Shown piece by piece: positions 43,684 to 52,401 of a stretch of DNA of 64,000 bases. The stretch is from JBNRMR01 sp050942895. GTDB lineage: Bacteria > Bacillota > Clostridia > Christensenellales > UBA1750. Location: contig JBMNOE010000010.1 in the NCBI GenBank assembly GCA_050942895.1, positions 1 to 64,000 on the forward strand. Direction: 5' to 3'. Positions within the stretch are counted from its first letter, which is position 1; every line of letters starts with the position of its first letter. Position numbers and translations under genes: made by a program. Below the pieces are notes generated by a model that was not told the DNA's origin, did no database searches, and worked only from the letters and a program-made list of their open reading frames with translations.

Positions 43684-45208
43684 TTATTTTCCCGCCGCTT
43701 CGTCCAACTGGCGCTGATATTCTTCCACAAGAATGTCCAGGCCCAGGCGCTTAAGGCTGTCTATCTCCGACTGAAGGTGGGAAATATCCTGCCTTCCGTT
43801 GCGGATGGACAAAACGCCCAGAATGCCTCCCATGCTTCGAATAACATTGTCATATGCCTCCTGAACAGGGGAAGGGTCAAAGGGCGTGATAACTGCCGGG
43901 CTTAGATAGGCTTCCTTTGGGCCGATGTCCAGATAAGCCGACCACAGCGCTTCGCTGATTCCTTCCTCCCGCAGCATGTCCTCGGGAGCGCCGTATGACG
44001 CGGTGTATGTGATGTGGCGCTCGCTTCTCTCCTTCAGATAGCGAACTTCGCCGCCGGCCGTCAGTTCATATTCCACGCCTTCCTGGCCGTAGCTCAAAAG
44101 CCGCCTATTGTCGCCGCTTTCATAAAGCCATCGCAAAAACACCAGTGCTTCCTCAGTTTTTTCGGACGCTGAGGGAAAGACCTGCATATTGCTGTCGGTT
44201 CTAAGCCTTAAGTTCGGCGCATCAGGGTTTAGGAGGATGGGGATCACTATATCCTCGGGAGTATTTCGGTTTATCGTGAATGTGTCGGATATGTAAAGAG
44301 GCGGAAAAGCGATGGGCATATTCCATTCTCCGACGATTCTCTCATATGCGATTGAGCCAGATCTGACAATTAGATCCCGGTCAATAAGCTCTTTAAAAAA
44401 CCCATGATCCTTCAAAAACGCCTCGGACTCGGCGTAGGCGCTCACATTGCCGCCTTGATCCACCAGAAAAAGTGACTGCTCGTCCACATAGAAGGGCCAG
44501 CCGTCATATGTGCGGTGGAGGGCATACGGGGGGGAGGGCTTCGTCCAAAATCCGGATTTGCGCCCCGCCCATGGCCTGGGAAATCTTTGCGGCGGCTTCG
44601 ATGAGTTCCCCCACATCCGTTGGAGAGGGGATGTTTTCCTGCCGCATGATATCGGCGCGCATCAATATTCGGGCCGTGTGGGAGCTTTGCCCGGAGAAAT
44701 CCGGCATGGGGATGCCATAGCATTGGCCGTCCACATAGGCCATGTCCCAAAGATGCTGCTGCTTGACCAGATCCAGATCGCGGATATGATGGATTTCACC
44801 ATATTCATCAAGGCTTTTTATCAATCCTGCCCTCGCCAGATCGGGAAGCGCCCAGCCAAAGTCAAAGAAGGTGGAAACGAGATCGTAGTCAAAGCTGCCG
44901 GCGGCATATTCCCTCTGGATGATTTCATCGTACTCCTTTATGGTTTCGAAATTCATCTGAACTTCGATATTATGGCCATCGCTTTGCAGCGTTTCGTTGA
45001 GGAGTTTCAATATTTCATTCTGCCTGCTGTTTTTATAACTGGCAAACCGCCCCAACCATTTTATATCCACAATATCTTCGCTCATGTCCGCGATGGGCGC
45101 ATTATCGGTGGCAACGGGAGAAGCGGGAGGCGTGGGAGAAGAAGCGCCTTTAAGGCAGCCGGTCAGAAGCAGAGCAATAGAAATCAAGATTAATGCGCAC
45201 CTTTTCAT
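43684..45208 (-). pseudogene. Sugar-type extracellular solute-binding lipoprotein, frameshifted at a C7 run
   Basis: The first part (45208 down to about 44530) has a lipoprotein signal with lipobox LLTGC and a type I binding-protein fold (EIIQREYAAGSFDYDLVSTFFD, MPDFSGQSSHTARILMRADI). It runs out of frame at QIRILDEALPP. The second part resumes as YALHRTYDGWPFYVDEQSLF and continues to AEEYQRQ-like C-terminus near 43684. The junction is a run of seven cytosines on the coding strand (44528-44534); six would restore one frame of about 507 residues. So the gene may be a slippage-prone on/off locus, a young pseudogene or a sequencing error. No permease genes adjoin, so it may lend itself to transporters elsewhere. 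AAGAAGGG precedes the ATG. Confidence 0.75.
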
Positions 45209-45239
45209 ATCATAACCCTTCTTCCCAATCTTCAGTTAA

Positions 45240-45345
45240 TTAAGGGGACACTGCGGGGTTCTGCCCCACGTCCCGCAAGGGATAGGGCTCTTGCCCCTTT
45301 ATCATGATTATAAGAAATTACAAAGGGATGCCCTCTAAGAAAAAC
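45240..45345 (+). repeat. Family A repeat, single copy
   Basis: GCGGGGTTCTGCCCC stem I, GTCCCGC linker, CAAGGGATAGGGCTCTTG stem II with an altered right arm, then TTTATCATGATTATAAG. It fills the gap between hemZ and the lipoprotein gene and, unusually for this family here, is antisense to both neighbours. Confidence 0.65.
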
Positions 45346-45356
45346 CGTTACCGCTC

Positions 45357-46778
45357 CTAAAAATACAGCCTGCGCTTGCGCTCTATCATCTCGCCGGTTC
45401 GGGCGATGTATTCCTCCACGTTTTTGACATTGGCGGCCCGCTCGATGCGCCGGCCGCTGTCGTAAAGCCATTTTGATATCGCCCCCGCGCCAAAGGCAAG
45501 TATGGGCGTGGTTTCCTCCATTATGTCTATGTTGTAGGCGCACTGAAAACCCGGCCTGCAATAGCCCACGTTCTCAAGATTCCCCGCCATATACTTCTGC
45601 CGGTAGAGATAATAAGGCTCATAGCCGTTTGAATCAGCATAAAGGGCGGCGCTTTTTACCATCTCCTGGGCTTCCCGGTGGGATGACTGGGCGTAGCTGC
45701 TCTCTTTAAGCCGCGACGAGCGCTTTATGGCGAGGGTATGGACGGTTATGCTCTCCGGCGACAACGGATGAAGCCTTTCGAGGGTCAGGGCAAAATCGGC
45801 GGAGGTTTCGCCGGGCAAAGCGGCTATTATGTCGGCGTTGATGTGGCCAAAGCCAAGGCTGCGGGAAAGGTCGAAGGCGGAGACAATATCGGCGCTGCTA
45901 TGCCTGCGGCCGATTTTTTCAAGGGTCTTGTCGTTCATCGTCTGTGGATTTATGCTGATCCTGTCTGCGCCGGAGCGCTTTATGGCGCGAAGCTTGTCGG
46001 CGTCAATGCTGTCGGGCCTTCCGGCTTCAACGGTGAACTCGCCCGCCCGGCCGAAGCAATCCGAGGCCGCATTAAGCATTTTTTCAAACAGGGGCAGGGG
46101 AAGGGCGGTGGGAGTTCCCCCGCCGATATAAAGGGCGCGGACATTTTTGCCGAGGTTTCGCATGTCGGCGGCGCAGGCTTTCATCTCGGCGATCAAAGCC
46201 TCCACATAGGGCTGGGCGAAATTCATGCCCCTTGCCATATCAAAGGAAACGAATGAGCAGTATGCGCAGCGGGTGGGGCAAAAGGGTATGCCGATGTAGA
46301 CGTCAAAGGCATCATCCGGCGCCGCATAAATGCCCCTTTGCATTTCGTGGATACGGCCGAGCAAGGCTGCTTTTTCGCCGCTCAGGTCGAAGTCGTCCAT
46401 GAGCTTGCTTAGGGCCTGGCTGGGTGAAAAGCCCCGCTCGATGTATTCATACAGAAGCCGGGTGGGACGAATGCCCGTTAAAGAACCCCAGGGCGGTTGG
46501 TAATTGGTCGCTTCTTTCAAAAGAGAATAAAGAGCGTTTTTGCAAAAGCGCTTTCGCTGGCGTATTACCTCCAAAGGGTCTGGGTCCTTAAGCGCAGGGG
46601 CTTCAAAAGACCGTGCGATCTCCCTTCCGCAGGCGTTGGCTGAAAAGCCGTCGCGCCAAAGAACGCCGTCATCGCCGCTATGGAAAACGGAGATATCATC
46701 GCAGACGGCGGAGAAAAGCTTGGCCACATCCGCCAGCTCATTTTTGATTTTTTCGTTATTTGTGTTTACTTCAATCAT
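45357..46778 (-). CDS. hemZ: Coproporphyrinogen III dehydrogenase-like radical SAM protein HemZ
   Basis: 473 residues. After an N-terminal segment of about 150 comes the radical SAM barrel with FCPTRCAYCSF (CxxxCxxC for the 4Fe-4S cluster), then YIGGGTPTALP, AGRPDSID, SINPQTMNDKTLEKIGRRH and HINADIIAALPGET. C-terminal YLYRQKYMAGNLENVGYC is typical of HemZ rather than HemN. In Bacillus it is an oxygen-independent coproporphyrinogen oxidase candidate; in heme-less Clostridia its role may differ. It lies 21 bases after dtd on the same strand and is probably co-transcribed. Confidence 0.88.
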   Translation of the reverse strand: MIEVNTNNEKIKNELADVAKLFSAVCDDISVFHSGDDGVLWRDGFSANACGREIARSFEAPALKDPDPLEVIRQRKRFCKNALYSLLKEATNYQPPWGSLTGIRPTRLLYEYIERGFSPSQALSKLMDDFDLSGEKAALLGRIHEMQRGIYAAPDDAFDVYIGIPFCPTRCAYCSFVSFDMARGMNFAQPYVEALIAEMKACAADMRNLGKNVRALYIGGGTPTALPLPLFEKMLNAASDCFGRAGEFTVEAGRPDSIDADKLRAIKRSGADRISINPQTMNDKTLEKIGRRHSSADIVSAFDLSRSLGFGHINADIIAALPGETSADFALTLERLHPLSPESITVHTLAIKRSSRLKESSYAQSSHREAQEMVKSAALYADSNGYEPYYLYRQKYMAGNLENVGYCRPGFQCAYNIDIMEETTPILAFGAGAISKWLYDSGRRIERAANVKNVEEYIARTGEMIERKRRLYF

Positions 46779-46799
46779 AATTTTAAATTCTTTAAAAAA

Positions 46800-47246
46800 C
46801 TAAAAAAGTTTGCCAGAGTCCAGCAAAATGGTGACGGGGCCGTCGTTTATGAGGGCCACCTGCATGTCAGCGGCAAAGATTCCCTTTTCAACCGGTACCG
46901 TTTTCGAGACGGAATCGCAAAGAAGATCGTAATATTCCTGCGCGATATCGGGTTGTGCGCTTGCAGTGAAGCCGGGGCGATTGCCCTTCCTGGCATCGCC
47001 TGCCAGTGTGAACTGGGAGATGATCAGCATCCGGCCGCCGACATCGGTGATTGAGCGGTTCATCTTGCCGTCTTCGTCCTCAAAAACTCTAAGTGCGCAG
47101 AGCTTTTTGGCGATGTAGCCGATATCCGCAGGGGTATCGCCGTCCATCACCGCCACAAGCACCATAAAGCCCTTGCCGATTTGCGATATTAGCTCTCCCT
47201 CCACGCTGACGCTTGCCTGTAAAACCCTTTGAACAACTGCTCTCAT
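46800..47246 (-). CDS. dtd: D-aminoacyl-tRNA deacylase
   Basis: 148 residues. MRAVVQRVLQASVSVEGE at the start; the chiral-proofreading motifs are present as SQFTL (catalytic pocket) and NDGPVT (the cross-subunit Gly-cisPro). It frees D-amino acids and glycine mischarged on tRNA. AGGGAGGTA lies ahead of the ATG (complement of about 47253-47261). hemZ follows. Confidence 0.95.
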   Translation of the reverse strand: MRAVVQRVLQASVSVEGELISQIGKGFMVLVAVMDGDTPADIGYIAKKLCALRVFEDEDGKMNRSITDVGGRMLIISQFTLAGDARKGNRPGFTASAQPDIAQEYYDLLCDSVSKTVPVEKGIFAADMQVALINDGPVTILLDSGKLF

Positions 47247-47439
47247 GCAAAATACCTCCCTGCTCCCGGTTTTAGGATAATTATAACATGTAAAACGGCT
47301 TTTATAAAGGACTCGGAAAAGGACCCTAAAAAAATGCTAAGCGGTATTGATTTTGGGAAAGCTGCATGATATAATTAAAAAGCTGTTGATTAAGCGGCCC
47401 TTTTGGCTGCTTAGACCTTCAAGCAAAGAGGTGAGAAAA

Positions 47440-47637
47440 ATGAAAGAAAAGATACATCCCAACTACCAGATGGCCACGGTGCGCTGCATATGCGGGGAAA
47501 CTTTCGAGGTTGGCTCCACCAAGAAGGAAATGCGCGTTGAAATCTGCTCGAAATGTCATCCTTTTTATACCGGCAAGCAGAAGCTGGTCGATACCGGCGG
47601 ACGCGTTGACCGCTTCAAAAAGAGATACAATATTTAG
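47440..47637 (+). CDS. rpmE: 50S ribosomal protein L31
   Basis: 65 residues from the ATG at 47440 with AAAGAGGTGAG ahead: MKEKIHPNYQMATVRC, then C-x-C and a later CSKCHPF, the zinc-binding C+ form of L31. The in-frame codons before 47440 are leader. It heads the cluster with DUF1385, prmC, prfA and the threonylcarbamoyl-AMP synthase, an order common in Clostridia. Confidence 0.95.
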   Translation: MKEKIHPNYQMATVRCICGETFEVGSTKKEMRVEICSKCHPFYTGKQKLVDTGGRVDRFKKRYNI

Positions 47638-47652
47638 CAATGCCTTTTTCAG

Positions 47653-47672
47653 CCCCGTGCCCAAACACGGGG
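47653..47672 (+). terminator. Possible weak terminator after rpmE
   Basis: CCCCGTG (47653-47659) pairs with CACGGGG (47666-47672) around a 6-base loop. TTATCGCTATTTATT follows and is not a good U-tract, so it may attenuate rather than stop transcription into DUF1385. Confidence 0.4.
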
Positions 47673-47742
47673 TTATCGCTATTTATTAACCATGATTTGC
47701 GCCGCAAGAATCGCAGATGCGGGGCGCTGAAAGGAAATTGCA

Positions 47743-48807
47743 TTGGCAAAATTGGCTAAAACAAACAATAAAAAAGAAAAAACAAAATATACCAGCATAG
47801 GGGGACAGGCTGTTCTTGAGGGCGTGATGATGCTCTCGCCGGAGGATAAGATGATGGCTATCGCCGTACGCAAAGAAAGCGGTGAAATCGTCGTGGAGAA
47901 AAGCCCCCGGGAAGATGCCTCCAAGAAAAACAAGTTTTATTCGCTGCCGGTCATAAGGGGCATAGTCCGCTTTGCGGCAACCCTTGCCATGGGCTATAAG
48001 ACCATCTCCTTTTCGGCGAAGATGTACGGCCTTGAGGAAGAGGAGCCGGGCAAGTTTGAAAAATGGCTTTCCGAAAAGCTGGGCAAATCCGCTGAAAGCG
48101 TGGTGATGGGCTTGGCCATGCTGTTGGCGGCGGTGATGGCTGTGGGACTTTTTGTTCTGCTGCCCTCGCTGGTGGCACAGATGGCGAAAGGGTTCATCGA
48201 GAACCGCATTGCCGTGAACTTGATCGAGGGCCTGACGCGGATGCTGATCTTCATGGCGTATATGTTTGCCATAAGCCTTATGAAGGACATAAAGCGGGTG
48301 TTCATGTACCATGGCGCGGAGCACAAGACAATATCATGCTTCGAGGCAGGCCAGCCTTTAACCACTGAAAACGCCATGAGGCATTCCAGGCTTCATCCCA
48401 GGTGCGGCACCAGCTTTTTGCTGATAGTGATGACAATAAGCATACTGTTTTTCTCGGTGGTCGGCTGGGATTATAACTACCTGACAAGGATATTAAGCCG
48501 CCTGCTGCTGATGCCTTTGGTGGCGGGAATTTCATATGAGGCGCTTATGTACATGGGTAAATATGAAAACGCCTTCACAAGAGCCCTGAGGGTGCCGGGT
48601 TTTTGGGTGCAGCGGCTTTCAACAAAAGAGCCGGATGAAAAAATGCTGGAGGTGGCAATAGCCGCTTTCCACGCTGCTTCCGCAGATCGCTACAGAACCG
48701 AAGAAGAAAAGGCCGCCATGGCCGCGCAGGCCGCTATAGAGGTTGAACCTGCGGTGGAAATGGCGTCATTTAAAAATGAAGATATCTTGGGCACGGCGCA
48801 GGGCTGA
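47743..48807 (+). CDS. DUF1385 membrane protein (YqhQ family)
   Basis: 354 residues. N-terminal SIGGQAVLEGVMMLSPEDK is the DUF1385 signature, with YHGAEHKTISCFEAG and RHSRLHPRCGTSFLLIVMTIS in the middle, four or so membrane helices (about 118-145, 160-185, 218-240, 250-270), and an acidic/alanine-rich tail. Function is not established. Starts at TTG 47743 with AAAGGA 7 bases ahead. Its last 32 bases overlap prmC. Confidence 0.85.
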   Translation: MAKLAKTNNKKEKTKYTSIGGQAVLEGVMMLSPEDKMMAIAVRKESGEIVVEKSPREDASKKNKFYSLPVIRGIVRFAATLAMGYKTISFSAKMYGLEEEEPGKFEKWLSEKLGKSAESVVMGLAMLLAAVMAVGLFVLLPSLVAQMAKGFIENRIAVNLIEGLTRMLIFMAYMFAISLMKDIKRVFMYHGAEHKTISCFEAGQPLTTENAMRHSRLHPRCGTSFLLIVMTISILFFSVVGWDYNYLTRILSRLLLMPLVAGISYEALMYMGKYENAFTRALRVPGFWVQRLSTKEPDEKMLEVAIAAFHAASADRYRTEEEKAAMAAQAAIEVEPAVEMASFKNEDILGTAQG

Positions 48808-49636
48808 AGAAATCCTGAGGGCGGCGGGCGTTCCCGACCCCGGGGCCGATGGCGACTGGCTTATTTGCCATGTAATCGGCTGCGAAAGGGGAGAGCTGCT
48901 CCTTCTTTCGATGAAGGGCCGTGAGATTTCGTCCGCTGAGGAGGAAAGGCTTTTTGTGCTTTTGAAAAAACGAGGGGAAAGAGTTCCGCTTCAAAGGCTC
49001 ACCGGCAGGGCATATTTTATGGGTATGGAGCTTATTGTTTTTGATGATGTGCTTATCCCGCGCCAGGACACCGAGATACTCTGTGAGGCGGCGGTCGGTG
49101 CCATAAACGAAGCCGGATACAAAACCGCCCTTGATCTTTGCTGCGGCAGCGGCGCAGTGGCGCTGGGAATGGCGAAGCTGACTCGAGCGAATGTGACGGC
49201 GTCGGACATATCTGATGCCTGCATTGCCGCTACCAAGGCAAATGCGGCGAAAAACGGCGCTTCGCTGGAAGTGATAAAAAGCGATCTTTTTTCCGGTTTT
49301 GAAGGGCGAACGTTCGACATTATAACCTGCAACCCACCCTATGTGCCGGAGGGTGACAGGGCGGGCATACAGCCCGAGGTGCGCCATGACCCTGCTTTGG
49401 CCCTATACTCCGGCGGGGACGGCCTTGACTTCATCCGTAGGCTTGCAGCCTCCGTCGAGGGCTTCTTAAACCCCGCAGGCAGGCTGTTGCTGGAGTTCGC
49501 AGACGGCCAGGCAGAGGCGGTAAAAGCCCTTTTCCGCGGGGAGCGCGGGCATAATGTCATCCTGCACAGGGATATGCAGGGGCTGCACAGAGTAGCGGAA
49601 ATTTTTAGCACCGCATCTTTTAAAAGAAAACAATAA
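48776..49636 (+). CDS. prmC: Peptide chain release factor N5-glutamine methyltransferase PrmC
   Basis: 286 residues from ATG 48776. N-terminal helical substrate-binding domain with RVPLQRLTGRAYFMGMELIVFDDVLIPRQDT, then a Rossmann methyltransferase with DLCCGSGAVAL (SAM site; the family's usual motif is DLGTGSG) and NPPYVPEGD, which holds the target glutamine. It methylates the GGQ loop of release factors; prfA follows. No good ribosome site is seen at the start, so it is likely translated by coupling to DUF1385, which it overlaps by 32 bases. Confidence 0.9.
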   Translation: MKISWARRRAEEILRAAGVPDPGADGDWLICHVIGCERGELLLLSMKGREISSAEEERLFVLLKKRGERVPLQRLTGRAYFMGMELIVFDDVLIPRQDTEILCEAAVGAINEAGYKTALDLCCGSGAVALGMAKLTRANVTASDISDACIAATKANAAKNGASLEVIKSDLFSGFEGRTFDIITCNPPYVPEGDRAGIQPEVRHDPALALYSGGDGLDFIRRLAASVEGFLNPAGRLLLEFADGQAEAVKALFRGERGHNVILHRDMQGLHRVAEIFSTASFKRKQ

Positions 49637-49664
49637 AAACTATAAAACAATAAACGGTGATAAT

Positions 49665-50729
49665 ATGATCGAGAAAATTGGAGCCCTGGCTGCCAGGTTT
49701 GAGGAGCTGAATCTGCTTCTGGCGCAGCCGGAAACCACGAACGATATAAACAACTGGCGAAAGCTGATGAAGGAGCACAGCGAGCTGGCCCCCATCGCCA
49801 ACGCCTATGAAGAATATAAAAAAATATTGGATCACATCAGCGAAGCGGAGGAGATGACCGCCGATCCCGACATGAAGGAGATGGCGGAGCTGGAGCTGAG
49901 GGAGCTTCTCCCGAAAAAGGGGGAGATGGAGCAGGAGATACAGATTCTGCTTCTTCCCAAGGATGAAAACGACGATAAGAACGTGGTGGTGGAAGTGCGC
50001 GCGGGCGCCGGCGGCGACGAAGCCGGCCTTTTCGGCATGGAGCTGGTGCGGATGTATTCCCTTTACGCCGCCTCTCAGGGCCTTAAAACTGAGGTGGTAG
50101 ACGAAAACCTGACTGAACTGGGCGGCCTTAAGGAGGTTGTTTTCACCATTTCGGGCAAGGGGGCATACAGCCGCCTTAAATATGAAAGCGGCGTCCACAG
50201 GGTGCAAAGGGTGCCGGCCACCGAGTCCCAGGGGAGGATTCATACATCCACCGTCACCGTGGCCATAATGCCCGAAGCCGAGGAAGTGGACGTGGAGATA
50301 AACTCCGGCGATCTGCGCATCGATACCTACCGTGCGGGAGGGGCAGGCGGCCAGCATGTCAACAGGACGGATAGCGCCGTTCGCATTGTCCATCTTCCCA
50401 CGGGCATAGTGGTGCAGTGCCAGAGCCAGCGCAGCCAGCTTCAGAACAAGGACAAGGCAATGCAGATGCTGCGCTCCAGGCTTTTGGACAAGGCGATACA
50501 GGAGCAGAGCAGCTCCCTTAGCGCAGACAGAAAAAGCCAGGTGGGAACCGGCGACAGAAGCGAGCGCATCCGCACATATAACTTTCCCCAGGGCAGGGTG
50601 ACGGACCACAGAATCGGCAAAACCATCTACAAGCTGGGCGAATTCATGAACGGTGACATGAGCGAGATGATAGAGGCTTTGGCCATGGAGGAAAGAGCGC
50701 TGAAGCTTCAAAGCCAGAGCGCAAGCTGA
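49665..50729 (+). CDS. prfA: Peptide chain release factor 1
   Basis: 354 residues. Codon-recognition PAT tripeptide in RVPATESQGRIH, GGQ in AGGAGGQHVNRTDSAVR, and full-length helical N-terminus. It reads UAA and UAG stops. The methylase PrmC is encoded just upstream and the Sua5-type enzyme just downstream, a standard clostridial order. Residues of the GGQ loop are intact. Confidence 0.97.
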   Translation: MIEKIGALAARFEELNLLLAQPETTNDINNWRKLMKEHSELAPIANAYEEYKKILDHISEAEEMTADPDMKEMAELELRELLPKKGEMEQEIQILLLPKDENDDKNVVVEVRAGAGGDEAGLFGMELVRMYSLYAASQGLKTEVVDENLTELGGLKEVVFTISGKGAYSRLKYESGVHRVQRVPATESQGRIHTSTVTVAIMPEAEEVDVEINSGDLRIDTYRAGGAGGQHVNRTDSAVRIVHLPTGIVVQCQSQRSQLQNKDKAMQMLRSRLLDKAIQEQSSSLSADRKSQVGTGDRSERIRTYNFPQGRVTDHRIGKTIYKLGEFMNGDMSEMIEALAMEERALKLQSQSAS

Positions 50730-50734
50730 TATTT

Positions 50735-51793
50735 ATGCAGAGCTTTAAAGAATACAAAACGCTGGTAAGGCGTGACTATGAGCTGGCCATCCCCGAGGCG
50801 GCTCAGCTTTTGATCGACGGGGAACTGGTGGCATTTCCCACGGAAACCGTCTACGGTCTGGGCGCAAATGCCCTTGATCCTGTGGCTGTAAAAAAGATAT
50901 TCAAGGCAAAGGGCAGGCCCGGGGATAATCCGCTGATAGTCCATGTGGCGGAGATAGCACAGGCTGAAGCCGTTTCAAAGGAATTATCACAGGATTGCCG
51001 AAAGCTGATGGCAGCCTTCTGGCCGGGTGCGCTTTCGCTGGTTGTAAAAAAGGCTGACTGCCTTCCCGGGGAAGTGAGCGCGGGCCTTAAAACAGTCGCC
51101 ATAAGAATGCCGGACAATGATATCGCCCTGAGCCTTATAAGGGCTGCGAAGCTGCCTATCGCCGCGCCCAGCGCCAATCTTTCAGGGCTTCCAAGCCCCA
51201 CAAGGGCGGAGCATGTTCTTGCCGATATGAACGGGAGAATTCCGGTGATAATCGACGGCGGGCCGTGCAGGTACGGTGTTGAATCCACAGTGGTGGATGT
51301 GAGCGATGAAGCCCAGGGACCGGTGATACTTCGCCCCGGCGCAGTTACGAAGGAAATGATAGAACAGGTCTGCGGCCGCTGCTCAGTCAGCGAAGGTGTC
51401 ACAAGGCAGCTTGAAAATGACGAGGAGGCCCGCTCACCGGGCATGAAGCACAGGCATTATTCCCCCAAAAATGGCAGGGTGCTGGTGCTCGAAGGCGACG
51501 AAGGCCGCCTGGCGGACTATCTAAAGGGTTTCGCGATGACCCACGCCCACAGATGCGCGGTTTTGGCCCTTGCACCCCTTGCGGAAAGGCTTTCTGACAT
51601 CAAGGGTATGACAGTTTGCGATATGGGGGACACGGCGTCTTATGCGGCGGGGCTTTTCGACAAGCTGCGCCGGTTGGACGACGATGATTACGACATAATG
51701 ATCTGTCAGGCAGTGCCGGAGGAAGGCCTTGGCCTGGCGCTTATGAACAGGCTTCTTAGGGCTTCGGGTTTTCAAAGGGAGAGAATTATATGA
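50735..51793 (+). CDS. L-threonylcarbamoyladenylate synthase (Sua5 type)
   Basis: 352 residues in two domains: a YrdC-like N-terminal domain (FPTETVYGLGANALDP, IFKAKGRPGDNPLIVHV, KTVAIRMPDN, PSANLSGLPSPT) and a C-terminal Sua5 domain from about 230 (SPGMKHRHYSPKN). It makes threonylcarbamoyl-AMP from threonine, bicarbonate and ATP for t6A37 in tRNA. Starts 5 bases after prfA and overlaps the next gene by 4. Confidence 0.93.
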   Translation: MQSFKEYKTLVRRDYELAIPEAAQLLIDGELVAFPTETVYGLGANALDPVAVKKIFKAKGRPGDNPLIVHVAEIAQAEAVSKELSQDCRKLMAAFWPGALSLVVKKADCLPGEVSAGLKTVAIRMPDNDIALSLIRAAKLPIAAPSANLSGLPSPTRAEHVLADMNGRIPVIIDGGPCRYGVESTVVDVSDEAQGPVILRPGAVTKEMIEQVCGRCSVSEGVTRQLENDEEARSPGMKHRHYSPKNGRVLVLEGDEGRLADYLKGFAMTHAHRCAVLALAPLAERLSDIKGMTVCDMGDTASYAAGLFDKLRRLDDDDYDIMICQAVPEEGLGLALMNRLLRASGFQRERII

Positions 51794-52251
51794 AAAAAAT
51801 CGAAAAGATTCTTTTTGTTTGCACGGGCAATACATGCCGCTCGCCCATGGCCGCCGCGATGTTTAACGCGATTGCCGGGGAGGAAAAGCTGGAGATATCC
51901 GCCACGAGCGCGGGTGTGGCCGCCCACGAGGGCCTTCCCGCTTCTGTTGGCGCAATCTCTGCCATGGAGGACATCGGCCTTGACTTGAGCCATCACTCAG
52001 CCGGCGCTGTAAACGAATGGCTGATGGAAAGCGCGGATCTGGTGCTTTGTATGCAGGGCTCCCACGTGAGGATATTGAAAGAGAATTACCCCCAGCACGC
52101 GGAAAAAATCCACACATTGCTGGGCTATGCCTTTGGAAAAGAAGGCTCCATCGCCGATCCCTTCGGCGGCGACAGCAGCGAGTACGAGGCCTGCGCGGCC
52201 GATATCGCCGGGGCGCTCAGGGCGGTCATCGGGAAAATCGCCGGGGTTTAG
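51790..52251 (+). CDS. Low-molecular-weight phosphatase, probable protein-arginine phosphatase
   Basis: 153 residues. Catalytic loop VCTGNTCRSPMAA with nucleophile cysteine, arginine, and threonine at the position where tyrosine phosphatases of this family usually have an isoleucine or leucine; this threonine marks YwlE-type arginine phosphatases. The general acid is in IADPFGG. It would reverse McsB phospho-arginine marks; mcsB and clpC are not in the window. ATGA overlap with the Sua5 gene. Confidence 0.85.
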   Translation: MKKIEKILFVCTGNTCRSPMAAAMFNAIAGEEKLEISATSAGVAAHEGLPASVGAISAMEDIGLDLSHHSAGAVNEWLMESADLVLCMQGSHVRILKENYPQHAEKIHTLLGYAFGKEGSIADPFGGDSSEYEACAADIAGALRAVIGKIAGV

Positions 52252-52254
52252 GGT

Positions 52255-52325
52255 GGACGGCGCAGTGCTCTTCCCGGCACCCGCAAGGGATGTCTCCCTT
52301 GGCCCATTTATCCCTTTATTTTATT
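52255..52325 (+). repeat. Family A repeat, partial copy
   Basis: ACCCGCAAGGGATGTCTCCCTTGG (linker and stem II, written here for location only in part: AAGGGA/TCCCTT) with a reduced stem I, then TTATCCCTTTATTTTATT. It lies in the gap between convergent genes. Confidence 0.5.
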
Positions 52326-52401
52326 AAAATTATTAAAACTATTAAACAAAGTTAAAACTTGCGAAGCTCGGCGCGAAGCCCCGCGAAACCGGTATCGACA
52401 A

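Noticed and set aside
47347..47439. Longer N-terminus for ribosomal protein L31
   Set aside because: L31 begins MKEKIHPNYQ and has its own AGAGGTGAG site; the earlier codons do not belong to the family.
49620..50711. A 363-codon minus-strand frame across prfA
   Set aside because: It mirrors prfA nearly end to end and is rich in His/Leu as antisense frames are; prfA is unmistakable.
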